From NCBI RefSeq assembly GCF_014837155.1, contig NZ_JACYHA010000015.1:41866-105865 (forward strand): a DNA stretch of 64,000 bases, in the 5' to 3' direction. A model generated the notes under the pieces. It saw only the letters and a program-made list of their open reading frames with translations, was not told the DNA's origin and did no database searches. A program made the position numbers and the translations under genes. The stretch comes from Litchfieldia stipae (GTDB taxonomy: Bacteria > Bacillota > Bacilli > Bacillales > Bacillaceae_L). This document shows positions 42,943 to 52,331 of the stretch, one piece after another; within the stretch, counting starts at the first letter, position 1; each line of letters starts with the position of its first letter.

Positions 42943-43800
42943 ATGCTATATAAAAAAACGATTGCATTCTTAGGTGCAGGATCAATGGCAGAAGCAATGA
43001 TTTCAGGAATAGTTCATTCTGAAAAGGTCCCACCAAAGCAAGTAATTGTCACAAACAGAAATAACGTTCAGCGCTTAAAAGAAATGGAGAAGAAATACGG
43101 AGTTTCTGTTGCACAAAGAGAAACGGTAGGCTTAAAGGAAATTGATATCGTTATTTTAGCGATGAAGCCAAAGGATATTGATCAAGCCTTACTTTCTATT
43201 AAAAATGACATTCATCCAAATACATTAATTCTTTCCGTGTTAGCGGGAATTACAACCTCATATATCGAACAACATCTACATCCAGGTCAACAAGTCATAC
43301 GAGTCATGCCAAACACGTCAAGTATGATTGGTGAATCAGCAACAGCTATATCCTCAGGAACAAACACATCATTTGAACAAGTCAAATTAGCAATAGAGCT
43401 TCTACAAACAATTGGCGAAGTATTTGTCATTAATGAGGAGAAGATGGATATCTTTACAGGAATAGCTGGTAGTGGTCCTGCATACTTTTATTACCTCATG
43501 GAGCATATGGAAAAAGTCGGGGCAGAGAATGGCCTTGACCCTGAAACATCTCGTCAGATTATTGCCCAAACCATAGTAGGAGCAGCAAAAATGATTCAAG
43601 AGCAAGATGAAACGCCTAAGGTTCTACGAGAGAATGTTACGTCCCCAAATGGCACAACAGCTGCTGGATTAAAGGCGTTAGATTTAAATGGTGGTGGCAT
43701 TGCTATTTCTGAAGCGGTAAAAAGTGCATCCGCACGTTCAAAGGAAATTAGTGCGCAGCTTCAAGGGGAAGCCGCAGTGAAGAAGATTAAAGCAATATAA
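42943..43800 (+). CDS. proC: pyrroline-5-carboxylate reductase
   Basis: A 285-residue NAD(P)H enzyme for the last step of proline synthesis. N-terminal nucleotide loop IAFLGAGSMAEAMISG; AGSGPAYFYYLMEHMEKVG near 170; C-terminal P5CR signature TSPNGTTAAGLKALD near 243. The start is the ATG after GGGAGAGATGAC; the upstream extension to 42820 lacks a site. It is first in proC-proB-proA, with gaps of 30 and 18 bp, an arrangement that links all three enzymes. Confidence 0.94.
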   Translation: MLYKKTIAFLGAGSMAEAMISGIVHSEKVPPKQVIVTNRNNVQRLKEMEKKYGVSVAQRETVGLKEIDIVILAMKPKDIDQALLSIKNDIHPNTLILSVLAGITTSYIEQHLHPGQQVIRVMPNTSSMIGESATAISSGTNTSFEQVKLAIELLQTIGEVFVINEEKMDIFTGIAGSGPAYFYYLMEHMEKVGAENGLDPETSRQIIAQTIVGAAKMIQEQDETPKVLRENVTSPNGTTAAGLKALDLNGGGIAISEAVKSASARSKEISAQLQGEAAVKKIKAI

Positions 43801-43830
43801 AACAACCAAATTAGACACAGGAGTGATATA

Positions 43831-44964
43831 ATGACGGCCCAAGACGTCAACAACCTAAGGGTTGTAATAAAAATAGGAAGCAGCTCACTAACAAGTAGAC
43901 ATGGGGAGATTAGCAGAAAGAAGCTAGAAAAACTAGTTGATGAAGTAGTCCAACTAAAGGATGAAGGACATGAGGTTGTACTTGTTTCATCAGGAGCTGT
44001 AGCAGCAGGCTACCGGAAGCTAGGTTGTCTAGATCGACCAATCTCATTACCAGAAAAGCAAGCAGCTGCTTCTATTGGGCAAGGGCTTTTAATAGAGGCA
44101 TATTCAGAATTATTTTTGTCTCACGGCTATGTGGCCTCTCAAATCTTGATTACAAGAGGAGATTTCTCGGATGAAAATCGTTATAACAATGTCCGTAATA
44201 CAATTAATGTATTGTTAGAGCGTGGAATCATTCCGATTGTAAATGAAAATGATACTGTGACAATTGATCGGTTAAAGTTTGGTGACAATGATACACTTTC
44301 AGCAAAGGTTGCAGGTTTATTAGAATCTGATCAATTGATTATCCTTTCAGATATAGATGGGTTATATGATTCAGACCCTAGACAAAATAGTGAAGCCACA
44401 TTATTAGATAAAGTCTATGAAATTACACCAGAAATTGAAGCGGCAGCAGGTGGATCAGGTAGTGAAGTTGGTACTGGCGGGATGAAATCAAAAATTGATG
44501 CGGTCAAAATCGCAATGGCTCTAGGAATTAATACCTTTTTAGGGAAAGCAAGTCATCCTAACATTTTAATAGATGCTGTCCACCAGGAAGCAAAGGGAAC
44601 CTATTTCGAAGCAACAGATGATACCGTTTGTTTGAATCAGAAAAAGCAATGGATCGCCTTCAATTCGGGTCCTAAAGGGAAGATCACGTTGACTAGTAAG
44701 GCTCGTACCTTACTTATCGACAAAAAACAAAGTGTATCCATTCAGGAAGTGTTAGATCTAGAGGGATATTTCAAGGAAGGGTCTGTCATAAGATTGTGTG
44801 AACAAAACGGTGATGAAATAGGGCTTGGAATTGTCAATTATTCGTCAGATCAGCTTCAGGAATATATAGATAAAACGGAAAATGGGCAGACACATATTAA
44901 ACCAGTTTTTGAGATTGAAAATGTTGTTTGCCATTTGGATGTTTCAATACCAGTAGGATTATAG
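43831..44964 (+). CDS. proB: glutamate 5-kinase
   Basis: 377 residues. Amino-acid kinase domain (VVIKIGSSSLTSR at 11-23, GAVAAGYRKLG near 54, NENDTVTIDRLKFGDNDTLSAKVAGL near 146, GTGGMKSKIDA near 213) plus a C-terminal PUA domain (residues about 275-355, GKITLTSKARTLLIDKKQSV ... FKEGSVIRLCEQNGDEIGLGIVNY). It phosphorylates glutamate for proline synthesis; the family enzyme is feedback-inhibited by proline unless specialised for osmoprotection. Confidence 0.95.
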   Translation: MTAQDVNNLRVVIKIGSSSLTSRHGEISRKKLEKLVDEVVQLKDEGHEVVLVSSGAVAAGYRKLGCLDRPISLPEKQAAASIGQGLLIEAYSELFLSHGYVASQILITRGDFSDENRYNNVRNTINVLLERGIIPIVNENDTVTIDRLKFGDNDTLSAKVAGLLESDQLIILSDIDGLYDSDPRQNSEATLLDKVYEITPEIEAAAGGSGSEVGTGGMKSKIDAVKIAMALGINTFLGKASHPNILIDAVHQEAKGTYFEATDDTVCLNQKKQWIAFNSGPKGKITLTSKARTLLIDKKQSVSIQEVLDLEGYFKEGSVIRLCEQNGDEIGLGIVNYSSDQLQEYIDKTENGQTHIKPVFEIENVVCHLDVSIPVGL

Positions 44965-44982
44965 AAAACAGGGAGTGTTTGG

Positions 44983-46242
44983 ATGGCTATTTTAGAAAAA
45001 TCAAGTGTTGAAATTCAAGCAATAGCAGCTAAAAAAGCAGCAAAACAACTAAGTCTATTAACTACAGAAGAAAAGAATGAAGCGTTACTTGTTTTAGCTA
45101 CCAGTTTAGAAGAGGAATATAAAACCATTTTACAAGCCAATCAAAAGGATCTAGAAGCTGGTAAGGAACAAGGCTTTGATGCAGCATATATCGATCGCTT
45201 AAGTTTATCAAAGGAAAGAATCTTTGATTTTGCAGATGGATTACGTCAAGTTGCAAAGCTTGCCGATCCAACCAATGAGGTATTATCAAGCTGGACATTA
45301 GAAAATGGATTAAAGGTAGAAAAAGTAACAGTCCCACTTGGTGTTATTGGAATGATTTATGAAGCAAGACCAAATGTTACGGCAGATGCAACGGGTCTGG
45401 CTCTTAAATCAGGAAATGCCATTGTTCTAAAAGGAGGATCTTCAGCAATCCATTCAAACCAGGCGATTGTCGATGTGATGCATCAAGCACTGGAAAAAAC
45501 GAAGATTCCAAAAGAAGCTGTCCAATTTATTGCAAGTACAGACCGTACAGCAACACAGGAGTTATTCACGATGAAGCAGCATATTGATGTTTTAATTCCA
45601 CGAGGTGGTGCTTCACTAATTAACGCAGTGGTAAATAACGCAACCGTCCCAGTACTTGAAACAGGTGTTGGAAACTGTCACTTGTATATAGATGAGAAGG
45701 CTAATGTTGAAAAAGCATTGAAGATTCTTATCAACGCAAAAACAGATCGTCCAGCCGTATGTAATGCAGCGGAAACAGCGATTATTCACAAAGTATGGTT
45801 TGAGAATAACTTAGATACGTTTATGGCTACATGTCACGAATATAACATAACAATACATGGCGATGAAACGGTTGCTTCACGTATCCCAGGAGCTAAGATA
45901 GCAACCGAATCAGATTGGGAGAATGAATACTTAAGCTTAGATATCGCTGTTAAAGTAGTAGATTCAATTGATGAAGCGATTGAACATATTGAGACCTATG
46001 GAACGAAGCATTCTGAAGCGATTATTACGGAGGATGAGTCAGCTGCTTCTAAATTTATGAAGCTAGTGGATGCATCTGCACTTTATCACAATGCATCTAC
46101 TCGTTTTACTGATGGTGGAGCATTAGGTTTTGGAGCAGAAATCGGAATCTCCACTCAAAAATTACACGCTCGAGGACCAATGGGATTACCCGCCTTAACA
46201 ACGATTAAGTACTTAATGACAGGTGACGGGCAAATAAGGTAA
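44983..46242 (+). CDS. proA: gamma-glutamyl phosphate reductase
   Basis: A 419-residue ALDH-superfamily enzyme that reduces glutamyl-5-phosphate to the semialdehyde with NADPH. VPLGVIGMIYEARPNVT near residue 112, KGGSSAIHSNQAIV near 150, the catalytic Cys in DRPAVCNAAETAIIH near 255, and RFTDGGALGFGAEIGISTQKLHARGPMGLPALTTIKYL near 370 (proA signature). Site AGGGAGTG before the ATG. Third gene of the proline operon. Confidence 0.95.
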   Translation: MAILEKSSVEIQAIAAKKAAKQLSLLTTEEKNEALLVLATSLEEEYKTILQANQKDLEAGKEQGFDAAYIDRLSLSKERIFDFADGLRQVAKLADPTNEVLSSWTLENGLKVEKVTVPLGVIGMIYEARPNVTADATGLALKSGNAIVLKGGSSAIHSNQAIVDVMHQALEKTKIPKEAVQFIASTDRTATQELFTMKQHIDVLIPRGGASLINAVVNNATVPVLETGVGNCHLYIDEKANVEKALKILINAKTDRPAVCNAAETAIIHKVWFENNLDTFMATCHEYNITIHGDETVASRIPGAKIATESDWENEYLSLDIAVKVVDSIDEAIEHIETYGTKHSEAIITEDESAASKFMKLVDASALYHNASTRFTDGGALGFGAEIGISTQKLHARGPMGLPALTTIKYLMTGDGQIR

Positions 46243-46320
46243 TGGTTTTATGATTAGTTGTGTATTATAATGGTGACAATCAGTAATGAACCATTTAAGG
46301 ATGAAAAGGAGTCCGACCAT

Positions 46321-46524
46321 ATGTCAAACGAGAACCAAAACCAAGAACAAGTAGAAGCACCAGAACGTAAGAAGGTAAGCTTGCAGGAGTTAATGAAGCA
46401 GCAGCTTGCGAATAAAAAACAAGCTCAAGCAAAAGGACAAAAGTTTGGGCAAAGTCCTAACCAAAAGGCAAAAAGCCAAGCAACAAAAAAGCCAAGTAAC
46501 ACAAGACGAAAAATGGGTGTCTAA
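46321..46524 (+). CDS. 67-residue basic, Gln/Lys-rich hypothetical protein
   Basis: Starts at ATG 46321 after AAAGGAG. The protein is low-complexity and very basic: MSNENQNQEQVEAPERKKVS, then LQELMKQQLANKKQAQAKG, ending SNTRRKMGV. It has no membrane segment or cysteine, and could bind nucleic acid or be disordered. It lies 78 bp downstream of proA, ahead of the terminator, so it may be part of the same transcript. Family not recognised. Confidence 0.6.
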   Translation: MSNENQNQEQVEAPERKKVSLQELMKQQLANKKQAQAKGQKFGQSPNQKAKSQATKKPSNTRRKMGV

Positions 46525-46534
46525 GCCCACATAA

Positions 46535-46589
46535 GAAAGGAGCTGCCCCAAAAGTGTGCCTACACTTACATTGGAGCAGCTCCTTTTAT
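46535..46589 (+). terminator. terminator with nested inner hairpin
   Basis: Outer stem AAAGGAGCTGC/GCAGCTCCTTTT; inside the loop AAAGTGTGCCTACACTT (46551-46567) forms a second hairpin like those at 21810 and 52297. Confidence 0.88.
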
Positions 46590-46624
46590 TGGATTAAATA
46601 ACGTGAAAAAGGTGCGGGGAACCT

Positions 46625-47980
46625 ATGAAATCAGATAGTAAGGAACAGCTGGAAATAAAAACGATTTTAATATTTTTTATCCCACTTGGAATTTCTGCAA
46701 GCCTTGTTACACTGTCACATATTATCATCAACAGTACACTTGCCCGAGCAGAGAATTCTGAAACGATTATCGCAAGCTATGCGATAGCGATGAGTTTATT
46801 TGCCATTACCGAGCGTTTAGCGGTGATTTTAAGGCAAACCTGTTCGACGTTAGTAAGAGACAGGAACTCATTTAAATTAATGACGAATTTCTCCTTTTAT
46901 TTGATTGGTGGAATCATGTTGATTTCTTTAGCTGTTGCCTATACAAGTATTGGAGATTTTATCTTCCTTACTCTTTTTGGTGTGAAAGAATCCATGGTAG
47001 CTGGAATCAAGGAAATTTATCAGGTATTAATTTTTGTTACTGTTTTTTCTGGGTTACGTTGTCTGTGTCATGGGATTATTATTTTCAATCGTCAGACGAA
47101 ATGGCTTACAATCGGAATGATGATTCGTTTAGCTGCAATGTATGCTTTATCGTTGATTTTTATCCACACTGGTCATATAACAGCTGTAACTGGAGCATAC
47201 ATTTTCTTAACAGGAATGATGATTGAATTTATCATTAGCATGTTTGAAGCGAGGAAGTTAGTCAAAGGTATGCCAGAAAAAAGTGAGTTGAAAATAAAAT
47301 CTAAATCCCAAATATTCCGCTTTTATCATCCTTTAATGTTATCATCAGTCGTGACTGTCATAATTGGACCATCGATTAATGTATTCTTAGGTAAGACAAG
47401 TGATATAGAGTTAGCCATTGCAAGTTATGCAATCGCTTTAAGTGTCACTCAATTATTTTTAAGCTTTTTCTCCTATATTCACCAAATAGTCATTAACTTT
47501 TATGATGACAATGAGGTGTTAATTAAACAATTTTCATTACTTATCGGCTTTATTCCATTTTTACTGATTGCATTATTTTGTTTTACTGAGATTGGTCCTT
47601 TATTTCTACAATATGTGATGGGGATTAATGGTAGATTACTAGAGGCGAGCTTACAGGTGTTGAAGATATTCATGATCATGGCATTGGTCTTTCCATTTGT
47701 CGATTTCTTTAATGGGATTTTAATGCTTCATCGACAAACGAAAGTGACCATTGTATCACAGTCAACCAACCTCGTTATTACTCTAATCGTTTTAGGTTTG
47801 GGTGTTAAATTTGCTGCAGGGTGGAACGGTGCAATTGGTGCATTTGCACAATCTATTGGCTTATTAGCTGAATTAATTGTAGTAAGTTTTATTGTTAATT
47901 CAATCGAAAAGACAAATGGAAGAAAGAGCATTTTTATGTTAAAGCGTGTGCGGAAAGAGCGTGTAGATGCTAAGGGGTAG
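46625..47980 (+). CDS. MATE/MOP-superfamily membrane transporter
   Basis: A 451-residue protein with about twelve hydrophobic helices and no soluble domain. Early motifs FFIPLGISASLVTLSHIIINSTLARAEN, then RQTCSTLVRDRNSFK and FRFYHPLMLSSVVTVIIGPSINVFLGKTSD in the second half suggest an internal two-fold repeat as in MOP-type flippases and multidrug exporters. The substrate cannot be told. Own ribosome site CGGGGAACCT. Its basic tail (KRVRKERVDAKG) is cytoplasmic by the positive-inside rule. Confidence 0.72.
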   Translation: MKSDSKEQLEIKTILIFFIPLGISASLVTLSHIIINSTLARAENSETIIASYAIAMSLFAITERLAVILRQTCSTLVRDRNSFKLMTNFSFYLIGGIMLISLAVAYTSIGDFIFLTLFGVKESMVAGIKEIYQVLIFVTVFSGLRCLCHGIIIFNRQTKWLTIGMMIRLAAMYALSLIFIHTGHITAVTGAYIFLTGMMIEFIISMFEARKLVKGMPEKSELKIKSKSQIFRFYHPLMLSSVVTVIIGPSINVFLGKTSDIELAIASYAIALSVTQLFLSFFSYIHQIVINFYDDNEVLIKQFSLLIGFIPFLLIALFCFTEIGPLFLQYVMGINGRLLEASLQVLKIFMIMALVFPFVDFFNGILMLHRQTKVTIVSQSTNLVITLIVLGLGVKFAAGWNGAIGAFAQSIGLLAELIVVSFIVNSIEKTNGRKSIFMLKRVRKERVDAKG

Positions 47981-48029
47981 AGGAAAGCTAGAAAGAAAGG
48001 GATCAAGACGAATAGGTCTGATCCCTTCC

Positions 48030-48230
48030 TTATTGACGATTCTTCCAATCTGAATATAAGCCACTTCCTTCACAACCAGGGCAAAGAGGTGGCCCGTTAT
48101 AAATGGCACGAAAGGTTGGGACGATTCGACTTCCATTACATTCTGGACACTTTCCAATTGATTTCATCTGAGTTAGGTGTTGATGATGTCTTTCGTTCTT
48201 CCACTCAGATATGGCGTTAAATATACTCAA
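48030..48230 (-). CDS. small two-CxxC zinc-finger-like protein
   Basis: 66 residues with CPEC near 28 and CPGC near 50, each followed by a G-S pattern (NGSRIV, EGSGLY). This is the same DnaJ-like zinc-ribbon idea as YuiA at the other end of the window. The start is TTG, four bases after GGGAG. Function unknown. Single gene, convergent with the transporter. Confidence 0.6.
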   Translation of the reverse strand: MSIFNAISEWKNERHHQHLTQMKSIGKCPECNGSRIVPTFRAIYNGPPLCPGCEGSGLYSDWKNRQ

Positions 48231-48327
48231 GGGACTCCCACCTAGACATTATTTACTAATAAGTATGAGGTTTGGATAATCGTTTTATACCTAATTTATA
48301 GAAACAATTATTATAAGATCAAATTCA

Positions 48328-48398
48328 AACCGAACATGGTTATGATGTCAATTAGTAGATAAAGGCTGTAATGATAGTCAGTCTTACCATGTCCGGTT
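48328..48398. repeat. long-range inverted repeat in the cysJ upstream region
   Basis: Arms AACCGAACATGGT (48328-48340) and ACCATGTCCGGTT (48386-48398) pair at 12 of 13 positions across a 45-base loop. It lies in the 462-bp gap between the zinc-finger gene and cysJ; there is no T run. Role unknown. Confidence 0.5.
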
Positions 48399-48555
48399 CT
48401 AGATTATGATTGACAAGTTTGGGGTGAAAGATAACAAATACTTTCCGAGTTAATTCGACTAAGTGTTGAAGAGAATTGTGAAAACTGTCGAATCGATTCC
48501 CTTATCTTTGCTAATCCTATAAAGTGTTAAAATCATGATGAAACATAAAACCCAC

Positions 48556-48584
48556 TTGACTTATAGGAATAATGAATATACGAT
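48556..48584 (+). promoter_or_regulatory. candidate cysJI promoter
   Basis: TTGACT (48556-48561), 17 bp, TACGAT (48579-48584). Confidence 0.5.
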
Positions 48585-48595
48585 TAAGTAAATTG

Positions 48596-48619
48596 GCCAT
48601 TCATTCGTAAATGATTGGC
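48596..48619. promoter_or_regulatory. inverted repeat just downstream of the cysJI promoter
   Basis: GCCATTCATT/AATGATTGGC, 9/10 paired around CGTA, beginning about 12 bp after the predicted -10. It could be an operator or a leader hairpin; the regulator is unknown. Confidence 0.45.
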
Positions 48620-48692
48620 AAAAATGGTTGAGACAAGTCATAATGAAAAAAGAAGTATGATAGTTTTATAATCCTTTGTGAGGTGGATATTG

Positions 48693-50522
48693 TTGCAACT
48701 TCAGGTAATGAACAGTCCGTTTAATCAGGAGCAGGCAGACCTCCTTAATCGATTACTGCCGACGTTAACAGAATCACAAAAAATATGGTTGAGTGGATAC
48801 ATAGCAGCTTCCCAAACTGTATCAGCTGTTGCTGAGATCACGCAGGGTAATCAAGTATCTGAATTACCGGCAGCGACTACAGCTCAGACAATCTCTAAAG
48901 AAGTAACGATCCTATTTGGATCACAAACAGGCAATGCTCAAAGTCTTGCCAATAAGGCAGGAAAAACACTTGAAGAGAGTGGATTTAAAGTAACCGTTTC
49001 TTCGATGAATGATTTTAAGCCCAATAATTTGAAGAAGGTTAAGAATTTATTGATTTTAGTGAGTACCCATGGAGAGGGAGATCCACCAGATAATGCCCTG
49101 TCATTTCATGAGTTCCTTCATGGAAGAAGAGCACCAAAGCTTGAGGATCTTCGTTTTTCAGTTTTATCTCTTGGTGACAGCTCATATGAATTTTTCTGCC
49201 AAACAGGGAAAGAATTTGATGAGAAATTAGAAGAGCTAGGTGGTACTAGACTTTATCCGCGTGTAGATTGTGATCTTGACTTTGATGAGCCAGCTGCTGA
49301 ATGGATTGGAGGAGTTCTATCTAATCTCAGTGACGCACAAGAAGTGTCTTTAACTACATCAGTAAATGCAGATACTCAACAGGTTGGAGAATCTACTTAT
49401 TCTAGAACGAATCCTTTTAGAGCTGAGGTTCTTGAAAATCTGAACTTGAATGGTCGTGGATCAAATAAAGAAACAAGACATATCGAGTTATCTCTTGAAG
49501 GTTCGGGTCTTACCTATGAACCAGGAGACAGTCTTGGGATTTACCCTGAGAATGATCCAGAGTTAGTTGATTTGTTACTATCGGAATTGAAATGGAATCC
49601 AGAAGAAAAAGTGAAGGTAAACAAACAAGGTGATGTACGTTCGCTTAAGGAAGCACTTACCACTCAATTTGAAATTACGGTATTAACGAAACCATTTTTA
49701 CAGAAAGCAGCAGAGCTTTCTTCAAATGAGAAGTTAAAGGAGCTTGTTTCTTCAGGGAATGAAGAACAATTGAAATCTTATCTAGATGGCCGTGATTTAC
49801 TTGATTTAGTTCGTGATTTCGGTCCATGGAATGTGTCAGCAGAAGAGTTCGTAGCAATTCTTCGTAAAATGCCTGCACGTCTATATTCAATTGCAAGTAG
49901 TATTCAAGCAAATCCTGAAGAAGTTCATTTAACAATAGGTGCCGTTCGATACGGTGCACATGGTCGTGAAAGAAAAGGTGTATGCTCCATTCTATGTGCA
50001 GAACGCTTACAGCCTGGTGATACATTACCAGTATTTATTCAACATAATCAAAACTTTAAGCTACCTGAGGACCCAAGTACTCCGATAATTATGGTTGGAC
50101 CTGGGACTGGAATAGCACCATTCCGTTCCTTTATGCAAGAGCGTGAGGAAATTGGAGCAGATGGCAAAGCATGGTTATTCTTCGGGGATCAGCATTTTGT
50201 TACTGATTTCCTTTACCAAACGGAATGGCAAAAGTGGGTTAAGGATGGCGTGTTAACGAAAATGGATGTGGCGTTTTCACGTGATACGGAATCAAAAGTA
50301 TATGTACAACATCGTATGCTTGAGCATAGTAAAGAGTTGTTTGATTGGATTCAAGCTGGAGCTGCTTTCTATGTTTGTGGTGATGAGAAGCATATGGCAC
50401 ACGATGTCCATCAAACACTTATCGAAATCTTTGAAAAAGAAGGTAGAATGACTCGCGAAGAAGCAGAAGCCTACCTTGCCGATATGCAACAGCAAAAACG
50501 TTATCAGCGTGATGTATATTGA
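48693..50522 (+). CDS. cysJ: sulfite reductase flavoprotein subunit
   Basis: About 609 residues: flavodoxin domain (FGSQTGNAQSLANKAG near 72, STHGEGDPPDNALSFHEFL near 122, SLGDSSYEFFCQTGKEFDE near 158) for FMN; FAD-binding domain (RLYSIASS near 395); NADPH-binding C-terminus (MVGPGTGIAPFRSFMQER near 465, YVCGDEKHMAHDVHQTL near 563, ending RYQRDVY). It passes electrons from NADPH to CysI. The start is TTG 48693: AGGTGG is six bases upstream and MQLQVMNSPF is the usual CysJ beginning. Confidence 0.96.
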   Translation: MQLQVMNSPFNQEQADLLNRLLPTLTESQKIWLSGYIAASQTVSAVAEITQGNQVSELPAATTAQTISKEVTILFGSQTGNAQSLANKAGKTLEESGFKVTVSSMNDFKPNNLKKVKNLLILVSTHGEGDPPDNALSFHEFLHGRRAPKLEDLRFSVLSLGDSSYEFFCQTGKEFDEKLEELGGTRLYPRVDCDLDFDEPAAEWIGGVLSNLSDAQEVSLTTSVNADTQQVGESTYSRTNPFRAEVLENLNLNGRGSNKETRHIELSLEGSGLTYEPGDSLGIYPENDPELVDLLLSELKWNPEEKVKVNKQGDVRSLKEALTTQFEITVLTKPFLQKAAELSSNEKLKELVSSGNEEQLKSYLDGRDLLDLVRDFGPWNVSAEEFVAILRKMPARLYSIASSIQANPEEVHLTIGAVRYGAHGRERKGVCSILCAERLQPGDTLPVFIQHNQNFKLPEDPSTPIIMVGPGTGIAPFRSFMQEREEIGADGKAWLFFGDQHFVTDFLYQTEWQKWVKDGVLTKMDVAFSRDTESKVYVQHRMLEHSKELFDWIQAGAAFYVCGDEKHMAHDVHQTLIEIFEKEGRMTREEAEAYLADMQQQKRYQRDVY

Positions 50523-50549
50523 TTTTGATTTAGAAAGGAGTCTTGCAAC

Positions 50550-52271
50550 ATGGTGAACCCAACTTTAAAAGCGCCAGGTGGCGCACCAAGTGATGTGGAA
50601 GGCATCAAGGAAAGAAGTAATTATCTTCGTGGTACATTAGCAGAATCAATGTTAGAGCCACTAAGTGCTGGAATATCTGACGATGATAATCGTTTAATGA
50701 AATTCCATGGCAGTTATCTACAGGATGACCGTGATCTCCGTAATGAGCGTCAAAAGCAAAAGCTTGAGCCTGCATATCAATTCATGCTTCGTGTTCGTAC
50801 ACCAGGTGGTGTTTCGACACCAGAACAATGGCTTGTTATGGATGATCTTGCAGACAAATACGGGAACGGTACATTGAAGCTAACAACACGCCAAGCCTTT
50901 CAAATGCACGGTATTTTGAAATGGAATATGAAACAAACGATTCAAGAAATACATGCGTCCATGTTAGATACCATTGCAGCATGTGGAGACGTAAATCGTA
51001 ATGTAATGTGTAACCCAAATCCAGATCAATCTGAGCTCCATTCAGAGGTGTTTGAATGGTCTAAGAAGCTAAGTGATGATTTATTACCTAGAACAAGAGC
51101 TTATCATGAGCTTTGGTTGGATGAGGAAATGGTGGCGGGCACGCCTCAAGTGGAAGAAGAAATTGAACCAATGTATGGTCCATTATATTTACCACGTAAG
51201 TTTAAAATTGGAGTTGCCGTCCCACCATCAAATGACATTGATGTATTCTCTCAAGACCTAGGTTATATCGCGATTGTAGAAGAGGGTAAGTTGGTTGGTT
51301 TCAATGTTGCTATTGGTGGCGGAATGGGGATGTCACATGGTGACAAAGCAACATATCCTCAGTTAGCTAAAGTGATTGGTTTTTGTAAGCCAGAGCAAAT
51401 GTATGATGTAGCTGAAAAAATCATTACGATTCAACGTGACTATGGTAACCGATCTGTTCGAAAAAACGCTCGCTTCAAATATACAGTTGACCGTTTAGGT
51501 CTAGATAACGTTAAGGCAGAATTGGAAAATCGTCTTGGTTGGAGCTTAGAAGAAGCAAAACCATACCATTTTGATCATAATGGTGATCGTTATGGATGGG
51601 TGAAGGGTGTAAAAGGAAAGTGGCATTTTACCCTGTTTGTTGAAGGTGGACGTATTGCAGATTTTGATGATTATCAGTTGAAGACTGGATTACGTGAAAT
51701 TGCGAAAATTCATACTGGTGATTTCCGCTTAACAGCGAATCAAAATCTAGTGATAGCAAACGTATCAAGTCAGAAAAAGAAAAAGGTTGAGGCACTAATT
51801 GAGCAATATGGCTTAACAGATGGTAAGCATTACTCTGCATTACGTCGTAGCGCATTAGCATGTGTATCACTTCCTACTTGTGGATTGGCAATGGCAGAAG
51901 CTGAAAGATACTTACCGAAGCTTATTGATAAAATTGAATTAATTGTTGATGAAAATGGTCTAACCAATAAAGAAATAACCATTCGTATGACAGGATGTCC
52001 AAATGGATGCGCACGTCATGCGTTAGGTGAAATTGGCTTTATTGGAAAAGCACCAGGTAAGTACAATATGTATTTAGGTGCTGCACATGACGGTAGCAGA
52101 CTTAGCAAAATGTACCGAGAAAATATCGGTGAAGAAGAGATCTTAAGTGTATTGGGTGACATTCTTCCTCGCTATGCAAAAGAACGCGAGCAAGACGAGC
52201 ATTTTGGTGACTTTGTCATTCGTGCAGGAATCATTAACGCAACAACAGACGGTACAAATTTTCATGATTGA
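50550..52271 (+). CDS. cysI: sulfite reductase hemoprotein subunit
   Basis: A 573-residue siroheme/4Fe-4S enzyme that reduces sulfite to sulfide. N-terminal half with [39 protein letters not shown] (Arg residues of the substrate pocket) and [13 protein letters not shown]-terminal cluster ligands in [18 protein letters not shown] (C-x5-C) and [17 protein letters not shown] (C-x3-C). Site GAAAGGAG precedes the ATG, 27 bp after cysJ. End of the operon. Confidence 0.97.
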   Translation: MVNPTLKAPGGAPSDVEGIKERSNYLRGTLAESMLEPLSAGISDDDNRLMKFHGSYLQDDRDLRNERQKQKLEPAYQFMLRVRTPGGVSTPEQWLVMDDLADKYGNGTLKLTTRQAFQMHGILKWNMKQTIQEIHASMLDTIAACGDVNRNVMCNPNPDQSELHSEVFEWSKKLSDDLLPRTRAYHELWLDEEMVAGTPQVEEEIEPMYGPLYLPRKFKIGVAVPPSNDIDVFSQDLGYIAIVEEGKLVGFNVAIGGGMGMSHGDKATYPQLAKVIGFCKPEQMYDVAEKIITIQRDYGNRSVRKNARFKYTVDRLGLDNVKAELENRLGWSLEEAKPYHFDHNGDRYGWVKGVKGKWHFTLFVEGGRIADFDDYQLKTGLREIAKIHTGDFRLTANQNLVIANVSSQKKKKVEALIEQYGLTDGKHYSALRRSALACVSLPTCGLAMAEAERYLPKLIDKIELIVDENGLTNKEITIRMTGCPNGCARHALGEIGFIGKAPGKYNMYLGAAHDGSRLSKMYRENIGEEEILSVLGDILPRYAKEREQDEHFGDFVIRAGIINATTDGTNFHD

Positions 52272-52274
52272 TTA

Positions 52275-52331
52275 ACGAAAAGAGGATGACCCAAAGAAAG
52301 TGCCATGCACTTAGGGACATCCTCTTTTTAT
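52275..52331. terminator. terminator after cysI with nested inner hairpin
   Basis: Outer stem AAAAGAGGATG/CATCCTCTTTTT; inner AAAGTGCCATGCACTT (52297-52312). It also overlaps the end of the convergent patatin gene. Confidence 0.88.
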
